Of a stretch of DNA of 64,000 nt, positions 50,385 through 59,410 are shown in pieces; within the stretch, counting starts at the first letter, position 1; each line of letters starts with the position of its first letter. The DNA comes from JALOOX01 sp964557955. GTDB taxonomy: Bacteria > Desulfobacterota > Syntrophobacteria > Syntrophobacterales > Syntrophobacteraceae. Both the position numbers and the translations under genes were made by a program. The stretch lies in NCBI GenBank assembly GCA_964557955.1, contig CAZLCS010000034.1:1-64000 (forward strand). The letters run 5' to 3'. A model generated the notes under the pieces. It did no database searches. It worked only from the letters and a program-made list of their open reading frames with translations, and was not told the origin of the DNA.

Positions 50385-53300
50385 ATGGAAGCCAGGAGAA
50401 ATACCCGCCAAAGCCTTCGGATTTCGCAGCATCTATTCGTGCAGCGGCGGCGATTGATCGATCGCCTCGATAGCGAAAACCAAAGAAGGCTTGTCCTTAT
50501 CCTCGGGCAGGCGGCCCAGGGGAAGACCACACTGGCTGCTGTTTTTACCAGGCAATCGAGAATTCCAACGGCATGGTTGAACCTGCGAGCCTTTCACTCG
50601 GATGCCCAGATCCTGTACTCTTCGATGCTGGAAACCATCGCGAGACTCCGGAAAAGAGCCAGAAAGGGAGACCTCGGCCTGCTTCCAACGTCGGAATTGA
50701 GTCCCAGAGAACACCTCTCCCTTTACAGGGAGTGGGTTCAAGCCGCTTTCAAAACAGCCCCCATTCCGATCCGCATCGTGATGGACGGCCTGGACCATTT
50801 CCCGCCTGAATCAACGGCGTTCGAGTTTTTACAGGTGCTCCTCGACGACGCTCCGGATGGTGTGACCTTCCTGATGCTGTCCAGGACTTCCCCTCACCTT
50901 GAGATAGAACGCATGCGGCTGAACCAGCAGGCGGCAGTCATCGAGAATCGTGAGCTCGCTTTCACCCTGCGCGAGACTCAGGCCTTTTTCAGCAAACATG
51001 GGATCTCTCTCAGCAAGGATCTGCTGCAAGAGATCCAGCAGGCAACCGAGGGGTGGGTCGGTGGCCTCAAGCTGGTCTCCGAAGCATTGATGGGCCTGCA
51101 GGCCGAAGAGAAGAAAGATTTCATTCATAAGAGCCTGCCTCGTGAATTCAAGATGAGGAGCTTCAAATACCTGGGTGAGCAAATCTTTGACAGGCAGCCT
51201 GATGGGGTCAGGGATCTGCTCATCAAAGCGTCTCTCCTGGACGTGGTGGATCCGAGTTTTTTGAATGAATTCCTGGATAGAGGGGATGCCGAGTCAATAC
51301 TCGGCCAGTTGATAGAGAGGAACTTGTTCGTTTGTCCGGTCCATGATGACACGGAAACCGTCAAACTGAGATTTCATCGAGTATTCAGGGATTTTCTCCT
51401 CAGCCGTTTCCATGCTCTCCATCCTCCCGATGCTGAGCGGTACTGGCTGAGGAGAGCTGCCGGCATATACGAGTATCGCGGTGACCTCAAAAACGCCATA
51501 AACTACTCCATCAAGGCCGGAGATCATGCCGGTGCTGCGCGCCTCATCGAAAGTGTTGGCCTGAAGCTTCTGCAGTCCAATCGAATCGGGGATCTGTCAA
51601 GGTGGTTGCATTGTCTGCCTCCAGAGCACATGGACGACAATCCGTGGCTGCTCCTCTTTCTCACTCTTTCCCGTCGTTACAGCCATGCCGCCGCAAATAT
51701 CCTCTGCCTCCAAAGGGCACTCTCCCTCTTCGAAGAGCGGGGGGACCTCCGGGGGCAGATGCTGGCACTGGCGCACTTGATCGAGGCTTCCATCATGTGT
51801 GATGGGAGCGCGTTTCCTGTGGCCCAACTGGTCTCAGCGGGGGAGGCTCTTCTCCGATCCATGGCGGCGGACGACTATCCCTACGAGAGGGCAGTCCTCC
51901 GGCTCCAGCTGGGCTTTGCACAGAGGATCCGGATCGGCAATCCCGGCAAAGGCTTTGCGTCCTGCCAGACGGCTTACCTCATCGGAAAGCAGTTGCGTGA
52001 CGAGCGGCTCCAGTTCCACGCTTTGTGCCATGCTCTCGAGGCCCTCACCCTCCTGGGGGAATCCGCTCTGGCAGAAGAGATTCGAGAGAAGGCCGAAAGA
52101 CTGAAGAGGAAGCACCAGTGCCCGGAAATGGAATCCATCTTCCTTCTGCACACCAGTCTTTTGACCCTGTTCCGGGGCGAGGCCGAAAGGGCGTGCAGTC
52201 TGATTCAAAAAGCGCGTGACACGGCGGAGGAAAATGGCCTGATCTACTTGTACCCGGTGACTCGAATGTATTCGCTTCTCATCGGCGTTCATCTTCGCCG
52301 GCATGAAGAAGTGGACAGCCTGGGAGCCCAGCTTCTGGAGACCTGCTCCGCCATGGGCCAGTTGTTCATCAACGGGGTCGTCTCTTTCATTCTCGGCCTC
52401 AATGCCTACTGGCGTGGTGATTACGGTCCGGCAAGAGAATGGGCAGCCAGATCAGAGCTCCTGATGAGCTCGACCCGGTGCGGTTCGCCTTACCATCTGA
52501 ATGCGATCAGGGTTTTGACGGGGATGCTTCAATACCATGTCGACGACGAAACGCGAGGGAAGGGGGAGCTATGCCGATCCGTGACCTATTTTGACGAAAT
52601 TCGCTGCCACCATCTCAGATGTGAGGCGCGCGTCGCAATGGGTCTGAACCAATGGAAGGTCGGAGACCATGATGAGGCCCGAAGGTGTCTGAACGAAGCC
52701 ATAGAGATGTGGCGGGCGAATGAATGCCGGTGCTTCTTAATCATCAAGCCGGAGGATGCTGCAAGGGCTTGCGCAGTGGCTCTCGATCTCGAGCTGGAAA
52801 CCGCCGAGGAATGGACTCCCCCATTTTCTAAGGCCCAGATGTCGAGGTGCTTCGACTCGGAGCTCGACAGCGGTTTGAAGCACTCAGGCGGTTCAGTGGG
52901 ACAGAAAGTTCGGCGTCTGAAAGCAGCCATCCATCGCTCCAAGAAGCCTGGTATTCGGATCAGGACCCTGGGGCATTTCCAGGTCTTCGCGGGAGAAACC
53001 GAGCTTTCGATGGAAAGCAGACATTGGGGAGGTGCCGTTCCCAAAAACCTTCTCAAGTGCATGCTTGCTCTCGGTCCCCGCAAAATTCCCTGGGAGCGCC
53101 TGGCAGAGGAGTTGTGGCCCGGGATTGATCGGGTCCATGGTGAAAGACGGCTCAAGATTAATCTGCACCGGTTGAGAAAGACTCTGGAGCCAGACCTCGA
53201 TCCGGCATTCGGCTCCTCGTATGTTTCATTCGAGGAGAGGCGGATTTCCCTGGATAGAGAGTTCTGCCATGTGGACCTTGAGGAATTCCTGTCACTCATC

Positions 53301-53720
53301 GAAAAGGGGCGCAAAGCGGAAATGGCTGGAAGCACCAGGGAGGCAGCGGCTTTGTACCAGCAAACGATACAAATCTACGATGGCCCCTTTCTCCCCGAGG
53401 ATCTTTACACCCGGTCGGTTTCGGAACGGAGGATGGAGCTTCAAAACAGGTACCTGGAGGTCCTTCACCGATTGTCTTGCCTCTTCGAGCAAGAAGGCAG
53501 GTTGAAGAGCGCCGCAGATCTTCTGAAGAAAGTCCTGCAAGTCGATCCACTCGATGATCAGGCATGCCGCCGGGTGATGACGCTCTTTTCCGCCATGGGG
53601 TTGAGGAATCAGGCGCTGAGGACCTTTGAAGGGTACAGGGAGCGACTGGCGGCCGAAATGGCCGCTGAACCTGATGATACAATGAGCGCCATCTACAACA
53701 AGATCCTCGAGGAAGCTTGA
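50385..53720 (+). CDS. Large SARP/MalT-type ATPase transcriptional regulator
   Basis: 1111-residue STAND-type regulator. An N-terminal NTPase has Walker A ILGQAAQGKTTLA (about residues 37-49), IRIVMDGLDHFP as Walker B, and a MalT-like RFHRVFRDFLLSRF region. It is followed by a long alpha-helical TPR-like sensor region (about 400-830). The C terminus carries an OmpR-like winged helix (IRTLGHFQVFAGETEL, KNLLKCMLALGPRKIPWERLAEELWP) and a bacterial transcriptional activation domain (VDLEEFLSLIEKG, YDGPFLPEDLY, ADLLKKVLQVDPLDDQACR). Such proteins activate genes upon ligand or partner binding. ATG 50385 follows AGGAAC. Target genes unknown; the adjacent oxidoreductase is a candidate. Confidence 0.85.
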   Translation: MEARRNTRQSLRISQHLFVQRRRLIDRLDSENQRRLVLILGQAAQGKTTLAAVFTRQSRIPTAWLNLRAFHSDAQILYSSMLETIARLRKRARKGDLGLLPTSELSPREHLSLYREWVQAAFKTAPIPIRIVMDGLDHFPPESTAFEFLQVLLDDAPDGVTFLMLSRTSPHLEIERMRLNQQAAVIENRELAFTLRETQAFFSKHGISLSKDLLQEIQQATEGWVGGLKLVSEALMGLQAEEKKDFIHKSLPREFKMRSFKYLGEQIFDRQPDGVRDLLIKASLLDVVDPSFLNEFLDRGDAESILGQLIERNLFVCPVHDDTETVKLRFHRVFRDFLLSRFHALHPPDAERYWLRRAAGIYEYRGDLKNAINYSIKAGDHAGAARLIESVGLKLLQSNRIGDLSRWLHCLPPEHMDDNPWLLLFLTLSRRYSHAAANILCLQRALSLFEERGDLRGQMLALAHLIEASIMCDGSAFPVAQLVSAGEALLRSMAADDYPYERAVLRLQLGFAQRIRIGNPGKGFASCQTAYLIGKQLRDERLQFHALCHALEALTLLGESALAEEIREKAERLKRKHQCPEMESIFLLHTSLLTLFRGEAERACSLIQKARDTAEENGLIYLYPVTRMYSLLIGVHLRRHEEVDSLGAQLLETCSAMGQLFINGVVSFILGLNAYWRGDYGPAREWAARSELLMSSTRCGSPYHLNAIRVLTGMLQYHVDDETRGKGELCRSVTYFDEIRCHHLRCEARVAMGLNQWKVGDHDEARRCLNEAIEMWRANECRCFLIIKPEDAARACAVALDLELETAEEWTPPFSKAQMSRCFDSELDSGLKHSGGSVGQKVRRLKAAIHRSKKPGIRIRTLGHFQVFAGETELSMESRHWGGAVPKNLLKCMLALGPRKIPWERLAEELWPGIDRVHGERRLKINLHRLRKTLEPDLDPAFGSSYVSFEERRISLDREFCHVDLEEFLSLIEKGRKAEMAGSTREAAALYQQTIQIYDGPFLPEDLYTRSVSERRMELQNRYLEVLHRLSCLFEQEGRLKSAADLLKKVLQVDPLDDQACRRVMTLFSAMGLRNQALRTFEGYRERLAAEMAAEPDDTMSAIYNKILEEA

Positions 53721-53897
53721 TTCATTCTGAATGGCCTTATCCCACGATTGCCTCCTGAAACGCCTTTCCACGGCCCGGCAAGCCATCAAACATTCCCGCC
53801 CCATCTTGTATCCATTCTGTAACCCTGTCTGTGGTTTAGATAATTTATATTCATGTGTTCTTTATTGTGCATCCCCTCACAAGGAAGGACTCCAGCC

Positions 53898-54221
53898 ATG
53901 AAAGAAATCATTTTTTGCACACTGGTGGGTCTCTTCATCGCTGCACCGTCCGCTTACGCGGATGAAAGCCCAAAAGCTTTCTACAGCAAATGCATCGAGG
54001 TCGAAATTCAGCACTGCGAGGTCAGGGCTGAGCGTGCGAATTCGAGGAGCGCACGCATCCGGGAAGATGCAGCCAAAGCCCGGAAACAGGCTGATTATTA
54101 CGAAGCCAATCGCGATGCCTTGATCCAGCAAATGGAGCGGCAGAGGGTGAGCACGAAGAACCACAAGGTACGTCGATATCTGCTCGATGCGTATTATGAA
54201 ACACGGCTTGCCAGCGAGTGA
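53898..54221 (+). CDS. Small exported helical protein
   Basis: 107-residue secreted protein with a clear signal peptide (MKEIIFCTLVGLFIAAPSAYA, cleavage after AYA). The mature part is highly charged and predicted helical with two Cys (YSKCIEVEIQHCEV) that could form a disulfide, followed by heptad-like charged sequence (REDAAKARKQADYYEA). AAGGAAGGA lies upstream. No known family recognised. It follows the SARP regulator after about 180 bp and could be its target. Confidence 0.7.
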   Translation: MKEIIFCTLVGLFIAAPSAYADESPKAFYSKCIEVEIQHCEVRAERANSRSARIREDAAKARKQADYYEANRDALIQQMERQRVSTKNHKVRRYLLDAYYETRLASE

Positions 54222-54292
54222 GCTCTCAGGTATTCAGCGCGTTGCTCAGAGCCTCTTTGGGAAATCCAGGTTGCCGCCTGATGGCAGGCTCA

Positions 54293-54365
54293 GGCGGGGA
54301 CAAACCCCGCTCCTACGAACACCACCCGTGAGGTTCTTGTAGGGGAGGGGTTTATCCCCTCCCGA
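54293..54365. repeat. REP-like palindromic element, copy 2 (diverged)
   Basis: Imperfect inverted repeat whose arms (about 54293-54320 and 54334-54365) contain GGGGACAAACCCCG and GGGGTTTATCCCC. The arms share the AAACCCC core and orientation with the perfect element at 39543-39614. It lies in about 260 bp of otherwise empty sequence between two small plus-strand genes. Confidence 0.75.
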
Positions 54366-54483
54366 AATAACACAGATACGGCATTTCCCAAACAGGCTCT
54401 CAGAGACAGGTGGTCACCCCGGGTGATTTGGCGGCGACCGTTCTGAATGTTCTGGAATACTTTCCCCTCACTGGAAGCTGTTC

Positions 54484-54807
54484 ATGCCTAATGAAGCCAA
54501 GTCAAACGGTCGAAGAAGGGTTCGTGCGGAATGTCTGGACACAGCATGCGGGTTCATCGGTCACATGACCGTAGATGAGATCCGGAAGCGGCTCACCGGC
54601 CCCTGCGTCAATGTCAGTTGCCCGGCTTGCGGCAGGATCCACCTGTCCGAGGAAGACATCTCTGAGGCTGAGGCGCGAAAGATCAGTGCGCACGCACGAT
54701 TCAAAATGCTGGAAAAGATCGCCGTGCATAATCCGGAGGCAGTGATCACGAAAGGCAGAGAAGGGGGCAGGGCTGCTACTCCTAAAAGACAGACGGGGGC
54801 GACTTAG
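54484..54807 (+). CDS. Small cysteine-containing hypothetical protein
   Basis: 107-residue cytosolic protein with five Cys arranged as CLDTAC, then CVNVSCPAC, suggesting a zinc-binding or small metal-binding knuckle in the first half. The second half is charged helix with a basic C-terminal tail (KGREGGRAATPKRQ). The ribosome site (GGAAG) is weak. No family recognised. Confidence 0.55.
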   Translation: MPNEAKSNGRRRVRAECLDTACGFIGHMTVDEIRKRLTGPCVNVSCPACGRIHLSEEDISEAEARKISAHARFKMLEKIAVHNPEAVITKGREGGRAATPKRQTGAT

Positions 54808-55050
54808 CACATGTTTGCTCTTCCGAAGCATTTGCGCGATGCGATGGTGGATCAGGGCGCGGGTTCCATCATTCATGACGAAAAGCACCTGGTTCCGGGT
54901 GCTGATTAGTGTAACCCCGCTCCACTGCCTACCGGGCTCTGAAACAGCGTACAAAAGCGCAATGAGTCTCGCAGGTGAGTGCTGTCAGAGCAAAATGGGC
55001 ATCAAGGATGCTTCACGCGGGTTTAAACTTGGGGCATGATTTCATGCGCA

Positions 55051-55920
55051 TCAAGCGGCCCCCCTCTTTTCAAGGCGTTTCTTCACGAATCTTTGAAGTC
55101 CCACCATCAAACCTGTTCCAATCACGATCAACGCCAGCACGGCCAGCCAGCTTGTCAGCCTGGGGTCCTCGACGATGGCCCTGACCTGGCCGGTGAAGAA
55201 CGAAACCAGGACGATTCCGGGTGTGATACCGGCAGCGGTTCCGATGCAGTAGTCCCGGAATCTGATGTGGGAGGCACCGGCCACCACGTTGACGATGGAG
55301 TAGGGTGCCACGGGGAGAATGCGAACCATGAAGACGGCGAGAATGCCGCGCCTGGAAAGGATCTTGCTGATGCGATTCAGCCGTTTTCCGGCGATGCGCC
55401 GGGCGCCGCTGCGTCCGATGAAGTGACCGATCCCGTAAAGAATGACTCCATTGAAAAGGCTTCCTGCCAGGGAATACAACAAAGCGGTGAGCGGCGGGAA
55501 TACAAGAGCTGTTGCCCCGATGAGCACCGAGAGGGGGAACACGACCAGACCGCCGATGCCGTATGCTCCCAGAACAATGACCGGGCCGGCCGGGTGCTCC
55601 TTGAGAGTGTTCGCCAGGTGGACCAGCTTAGAGACGCTGAACAGGTCCCCCAGAGGCGTCCACCGCCAGGCAGCGGCGATGCTCCCCATGAGCAGGATAA
55701 CGAGGGCGACGTGCGTGACGCGCAACGCTCCCGAAGTGCACAGCTCCTCCGGGACAAACACGTCATTCAAGCGATCGGGATCTATCGGTCGCTTCGGGTC
55801 GCCGAGAGACGGGTCCCCATTCAACAGGGTCTCCTTTCCCAATTCCTCGTCGGAAAAAGGTTTCAGAGGAAGCCTGAGGCTGTCTTTCTGCGTGATCGGG
55901 AGCTCCCCGTCGTGCGCCAA
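55051..55920 (-). CDS. VTT-domain (TVP38/DedA-like) membrane protein with phospholipase-D-type N-terminal remnant
   Basis: 289-residue membrane protein of the SNARE-associated/VTT family, probably a lipid scramblase or transporter-like fold. It has an initial helix (about 70-90), then FPLSVLIGATALVFPP, GHFIGR and VRILPVAPYSIVNVVAGAS, the VTT hallmark. The first 60 residues (DPSLGDPKRPIDPDRLNDVF) resemble the junction of phospholipase D-VTT fusion proteins, suggesting loss of an N-terminal PLD domain. The frame is the same as otsA upstream; only the otsA TGA and one Trp codon separate them. The start is TTG 55920 and doubtful. Confidence 0.75.
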   Translation of the reverse strand: MAHDGELPITQKDSLRLPLKPFSDEELGKETLLNGDPSLGDPKRPIDPDRLNDVFVPEELCTSGALRVTHVALVILLMGSIAAAWRWTPLGDLFSVSKLVHLANTLKEHPAGPVIVLGAYGIGGLVVFPLSVLIGATALVFPPLTALLYSLAGSLFNGVILYGIGHFIGRSGARRIAGKRLNRISKILSRRGILAVFMVRILPVAPYSIVNVVAGASHIRFRDYCIGTAAGITPGIVLVSFFTGQVRAIVEDPRLTSWLAVLALIVIGTGLMVGLQRFVKKRLEKRGAA

Positions 55921-55923
55921 CCA

Positions 55924-57693
55924 TCACACGGCGCAGTTGTCCCGCCTGCAATGGACAATGGCTTCGATGTTGCTCTCCGCCCAGGTTTCTACGCGGAATT
56001 CATCTTCGAGATAGGCGACCAGCCTGTCAGAGATGGAGCTCCCACGCACGAGGGCATTGAATATTTTTTCTCCTCCATCCTCGGGCTCGACGGGGTCTAT
56101 ATACACCACACCGTCCGGCAGCCCGAACCCCGCGCTTTTCAATACCCGGGCAGCTCCGCAATGACCGATGGCCAGCAGGCCTCTCTGTTTGCGATATTTC
56201 TGTGCGAGAACATACTCGAGGGCGACCAGGTTCATTCCGTCTTCGAGAGGGGTGACGAGCATGACGTCGACTTCCTTCATGAATCGGTAATTCTGAGGTG
56301 GCGGCACCCCTTCAGCGAGGTGCCTGACGGGTTCGAACTCTCTCGCCAGCTGACGGTTGACGTGAACGATCTCGTCTTTGAACACAGCCTCCAGATTCTG
56401 ATAATCGGGATTCTCCGAGCGGCTCGGGGATGTGACCTGGTAGAGCCTGGCTTCCCTCTGCCTTTGTCTCGACCTGCGAAGCAGGGTGAGGGTGTGCGCA
56501 AAAATTTCCAGCCGTGCCAGGAGTCCCTTGGTGTAGTCGCAGCGTTCCAGACCCCCGAAGATGATACACCCTCGTCCTCTGTCCCGGGCGATCTGTTCGT
56601 GGAGGCTCCCCCGATCGTCTTCCCACTCGAGGTCCTTGTCATTGGAGACCTCGTGGAGGATCCGGTCTACGTCGAGCCCGATGGGGAACACACCCAAAGT
56701 GGTGACTCCGTTGGGATGCGTCACGTCGTAAAACTGGCCGCGCTGCCGGATATCCACGTGATACCGAGGAAACCATTCCTGGAGGGCCTCCAGGTAATTG
56801 TCACAGTACTCTTTGTGATGAAAGCCGATGAAGTCATTGGCCAGCATTCCCCATGTGAGCTTCTGAAGCACGCTCTCGATGGTTTCGGGAAACGGGTCGA
56901 ACCGAAGCGCTCTCATCCTGCGCCGCCTGTCTTCCCTGATCAGTCCCTGGATTTCATGAATGTTGAAGAAGGGCGTGTGCATGAACTGTCCCACATGGAT
57001 CCTTTTACGCTCCTCATCGGAAAAGCCGTGCGCCGCAAGCAGTGCCCTGTAAAAATCGGCCACCTGCATGAGGTGGTAATCCTGTATCCAAACGACGAAG
57101 TCTTCTCCGTTTCCCCACACATCGCGGCTCTTGAGGGTTTCGTCGAAGACCGTACGGGCGAAGGTGACGTTGCTGCTGGTGTACTGCAGAAAGTCATTCT
57201 TCTCGACGCTCGGTCGCGGGAAGATCCGCTCCTTGGTCTTGTAGAGAAGCGGTGAGCGGGTGAGATGCATGAGCGGCCAGAGGAACCCGTTGGCGAACAT
57301 GCTGTAATAGCTTTCCATGTGCTCCGTGTTGAAGAACACCAGCCGCATGATGAAATCGTAGTCAAGAAATCGGAAATGGAGACGACGCTCCGGGTCGATG
57401 CTGATCATGAGGAAATCCTGGGGTGTGTATCCCTTGGATTGAATGGTCTCGAAGAGGGATTCGTAATGCCCGCGCGTTACTTCGACATCCTTGCTGCCCA
57501 TCGAGGCACCGACCCAGATGGGATTCCATTTCTCCGTGTTGAGGAGCCCGGCCATGGCCTGAACCAGTCCTCCATCTCCGAATTTGGGGGGAACCGGTGC
57601 GGTATCCGAGCGCATCGCTTCCTCCACGCCTTGAATGAAGGCTTCTGAGAAAGCAAATGGGGCACGGTTCGATACGATGACCAGATCTCTCAT
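55924..57693 (-). CDS. otsA: Trehalose-6-phosphate synthase family glycosyltransferase
   Basis: GT20 enzyme (589 aa) that joins glucose from a nucleotide sugar to glucose-6-phosphate. Motifs: VSNRAPF, FGDGGLVQAMAG, WIQDYHLMQV, GQFMHTPFFN, FPIGLDV, FGGLERCDYTKGL (donor-phosphate Arg/Lys), and VDVMLVTPLEDGMNLVALEY. It is longer than E. coli OtsA by about 115 residues and has insertions, so a related activity such as glucosylglycerol-phosphate synthesis is possible. GGGAGGG precedes the ATG. otsB is 60 bp upstream on the same strand, so trehalose is the likely end product. The C terminus is immediately followed, in frame, by the VTT gene. Confidence 0.88.
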   Translation of the reverse strand: MRDLVIVSNRAPFAFSEAFIQGVEEAMRSDTAPVPPKFGDGGLVQAMAGLLNTEKWNPIWVGASMGSKDVEVTRGHYESLFETIQSKGYTPQDFLMISIDPERRLHFRFLDYDFIMRLVFFNTEHMESYYSMFANGFLWPLMHLTRSPLLYKTKERIFPRPSVEKNDFLQYTSSNVTFARTVFDETLKSRDVWGNGEDFVVWIQDYHLMQVADFYRALLAAHGFSDEERKRIHVGQFMHTPFFNIHEIQGLIREDRRRRMRALRFDPFPETIESVLQKLTWGMLANDFIGFHHKEYCDNYLEALQEWFPRYHVDIRQRGQFYDVTHPNGVTTLGVFPIGLDVDRILHEVSNDKDLEWEDDRGSLHEQIARDRGRGCIIFGGLERCDYTKGLLARLEIFAHTLTLLRRSRQRQREARLYQVTSPSRSENPDYQNLEAVFKDEIVHVNRQLAREFEPVRHLAEGVPPPQNYRFMKEVDVMLVTPLEDGMNLVALEYVLAQKYRKQRGLLAIGHCGAARVLKSAGFGLPDGVVYIDPVEPEDGGEKIFNALVRGSSISDRLVAYLEDEFRVETWAESNIEAIVHCRRDNCAV

Positions 57694-57753
57694 GAACCCT
57701 CCCTGTCTGACTCTCCAAGATATTCGAATGAATCGGCATTGGCGCCGCCGGTT

Positions 57754-58548
57754 TCAGACCTGGGCGCCCGCCGTGGTCATCCAATGATGCCATGTCTGCA
57801 GAAAAGACCGCACTGCGGCACAGTCCGCCAGAAACATCTCCGCAGCCGTTCCGTCCGCCCTTGAGCCAACCTTGATACCGAGACCACGGTCCTTGATCGC
57901 CCGAAAGGCGTCTTCGTCCGTTTCATCGTCGCCGATGTAAACCGTCAGGGTGCCATCCGGCACCTGTTCCATGAGCTCCAGGATGACGTCCCCCTTGTGG
58001 ATTCCGAGGCAGCGTATCTCCACGCCGCCATTGAAGCGGCGGCATTCCAGATCGTACTCCGTCGCCATGGAGGACCACTGTTCGAAGGTCAGGCTTTCGG
58101 CTCGGGCAGCTGCGTAGGATCGCATGGGCCGGGTATGCAGCGCAATGCTTGCCGCCTTGAGCTCCAGTGCGGTCACGTAGCCAAGGCGCCGAGCCATTTG
58201 TGCAGCCTTCTCCAGACCGCCTTTCTGAAGTTTGGAGAGCTGCCTGACAACCAGCTCCCCTTCAGGCTTCAGCCGTTCGTATCCGTGGCTTCCGAAGCAG
58301 GTGACGGGAAGGCCGCCCAGCAGACGAGACACCTCGTGCACGGGCCTGCCTGAGACGATGGCGACGGTGTGATCGGGAAGTTCAACGAGAGAACCAAGAA
58401 CCTCCCGGATCCCGGAAAGCGGGACGGCCTTGGCCGGGTCTACGTGGAAAGGCGCCAGTGTGCCGTCGTAATCCAGGGCCAGGAGCCTGTGAGGCGCCTC
58501 AAGCAACCTTAGCCAGAATTTCTCCGATATCCCTGTGATCTTCATCAT
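57754..58548 (-). CDS. otsB: Trehalose-6-phosphate phosphatase
   Basis: HAD-type phosphatase (264 aa) that removes phosphate from trehalose-6-phosphate. Motif I is LLALDYDGTLAPFH, motif II VAIVSGRPVHEV, a lysine follows in CLGIHKGDVI, and motif IV YIGDDETDEDAFRAI. The cap segment GSHGYERLKPEGE is typical of OtsB. Tandem ATGs at 58548/58545 have a weak ribosome site. First gene of an otsB-otsA unit producing an osmo- or stress-protectant. Confidence 0.9.
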   Translation of the reverse strand: MMKITGISEKFWLRLLEAPHRLLALDYDGTLAPFHVDPAKAVPLSGIREVLGSLVELPDHTVAIVSGRPVHEVSRLLGGLPVTCFGSHGYERLKPEGELVVRQLSKLQKGGLEKAAQMARRLGYVTALELKAASIALHTRPMRSYAAARAESLTFEQWSSMATEYDLECRRFNGGVEIRCLGIHKGDVILELMEQVPDGTLTVYIGDDETDEDAFRAIKDRGLGIKVGSRADGTAAEMFLADCAAVRSFLQTWHHWMTTAGAQV

Positions 58549-59072
58549 GATGTTGGTCGTTTTCCCGGGTTGCCGTGTCTGATTACACTCTAAAGCCAAT
58601 CTGCCCGCCAGGCAAGGGGGCCACTTGCAGAGGAGCACGCGGAGGTTGCGTCCTGAGATGAGAACATAGGCTGAAATATCGCCCGGTTGCCCGGTATCTG
58701 CCCAGATTCCAGGTCAGAAGAGGAGATACGAGTCTCTCCGGAGACGTGGGCGAGGTATAGGGTATCAGCAGGGTCTCTTCGGGAATCCTCCTCCTCGAGC
58801 CCGGAAGCGACACGCCGTTCTGGAACGTGTCAAAATGGCAGGAGTCTTTCTAAAATCTACGGATTCCGAAAATATAGCTCATCGTCCGTGCCAAACTGAG
58901 ATACATGCACGCTCCTTCATCCGGTGAGGAGGTTTGGGCATGCTTCCCGGCAGCGCTGGGCAGCCTGCGGTTTTCCGCGACTGTTCCCGAAAATCTCCGC
59001 GTGGCACGGAAAGTGTTACTCATGAGCACGGTCAACCTGCGGAGAGAATACCCGCATGAGAGGAGGCTGATC
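58549..59072. other. Divergent intergenic region with a sigma54-like site
   Basis: About 520 bp between otsB and a small plus-strand gene. TGGCACGGAAAGTGTT at 59002-59017 matches the -24 element well and the -12 element partly (G at the right place, C replaced by T), 56 nt before the next start. In-frame sequence upstream of 59073 is open but looks non-coding. No other gene was recognised. Confidence 0.4.
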
Positions 59073-59348
59073 ATGAATTTTGGCTTCAAATTGAAACTGG
59101 ATGAGGATGTGGTAAGGTTTTCGCCCGACGGGAAAGTGGTGCTTCTCGATGCCATCAAGGCCCTAACGGGCCGTGAGCCATCGGAGGAACTCCTGGTTGG
59201 CATGAAAACGAGACTTTCCGGGATTGCCGGAAGATGCGAAGAGAGAGACATTCCGGGTGAGGGATCACTGACGGTGATCTGCAGCGAGGGATGGTTGCGA
59301 GTCTGTGACTGGCTCATTCAGAATCCCTGCCCGGTGGGCGAGGAATAG
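59073..59348 (+). CDS. Small hypothetical protein
   Basis: 91-residue protein (MNFGFKLKLDEDVVRFSPDGKVVLLDAIKAL, then WLRVCDWLIQNPCP). The N-terminal sequence suggests a compact alpha/beta fold; two Cys occur near the end. ATG 59073 is fixed by the strong AGGAGGCTGATC upstream. No family recognised, and length precludes more. It may be read from the sigma54-like site noted upstream. Confidence 0.6.
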   Translation: MNFGFKLKLDEDVVRFSPDGKVVLLDAIKALTGREPSEELLVGMKTRLSGIAGRCEERDIPGEGSLTVICSEGWLRVCDWLIQNPCPVGEE

Positions 59349-59410
59349 CCTGAGAAATGATGGGTGTGACTGTAGTGGCTGTTGACGGCGTGCTGATCAG
59401 TGAGCAGTGA

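Noticed and set aside
55036..57255. 739-codon plus-strand open frame across otsA and the VTT gene
   Set aside because: Antisense to two genes with clear motifs on the minus strand.
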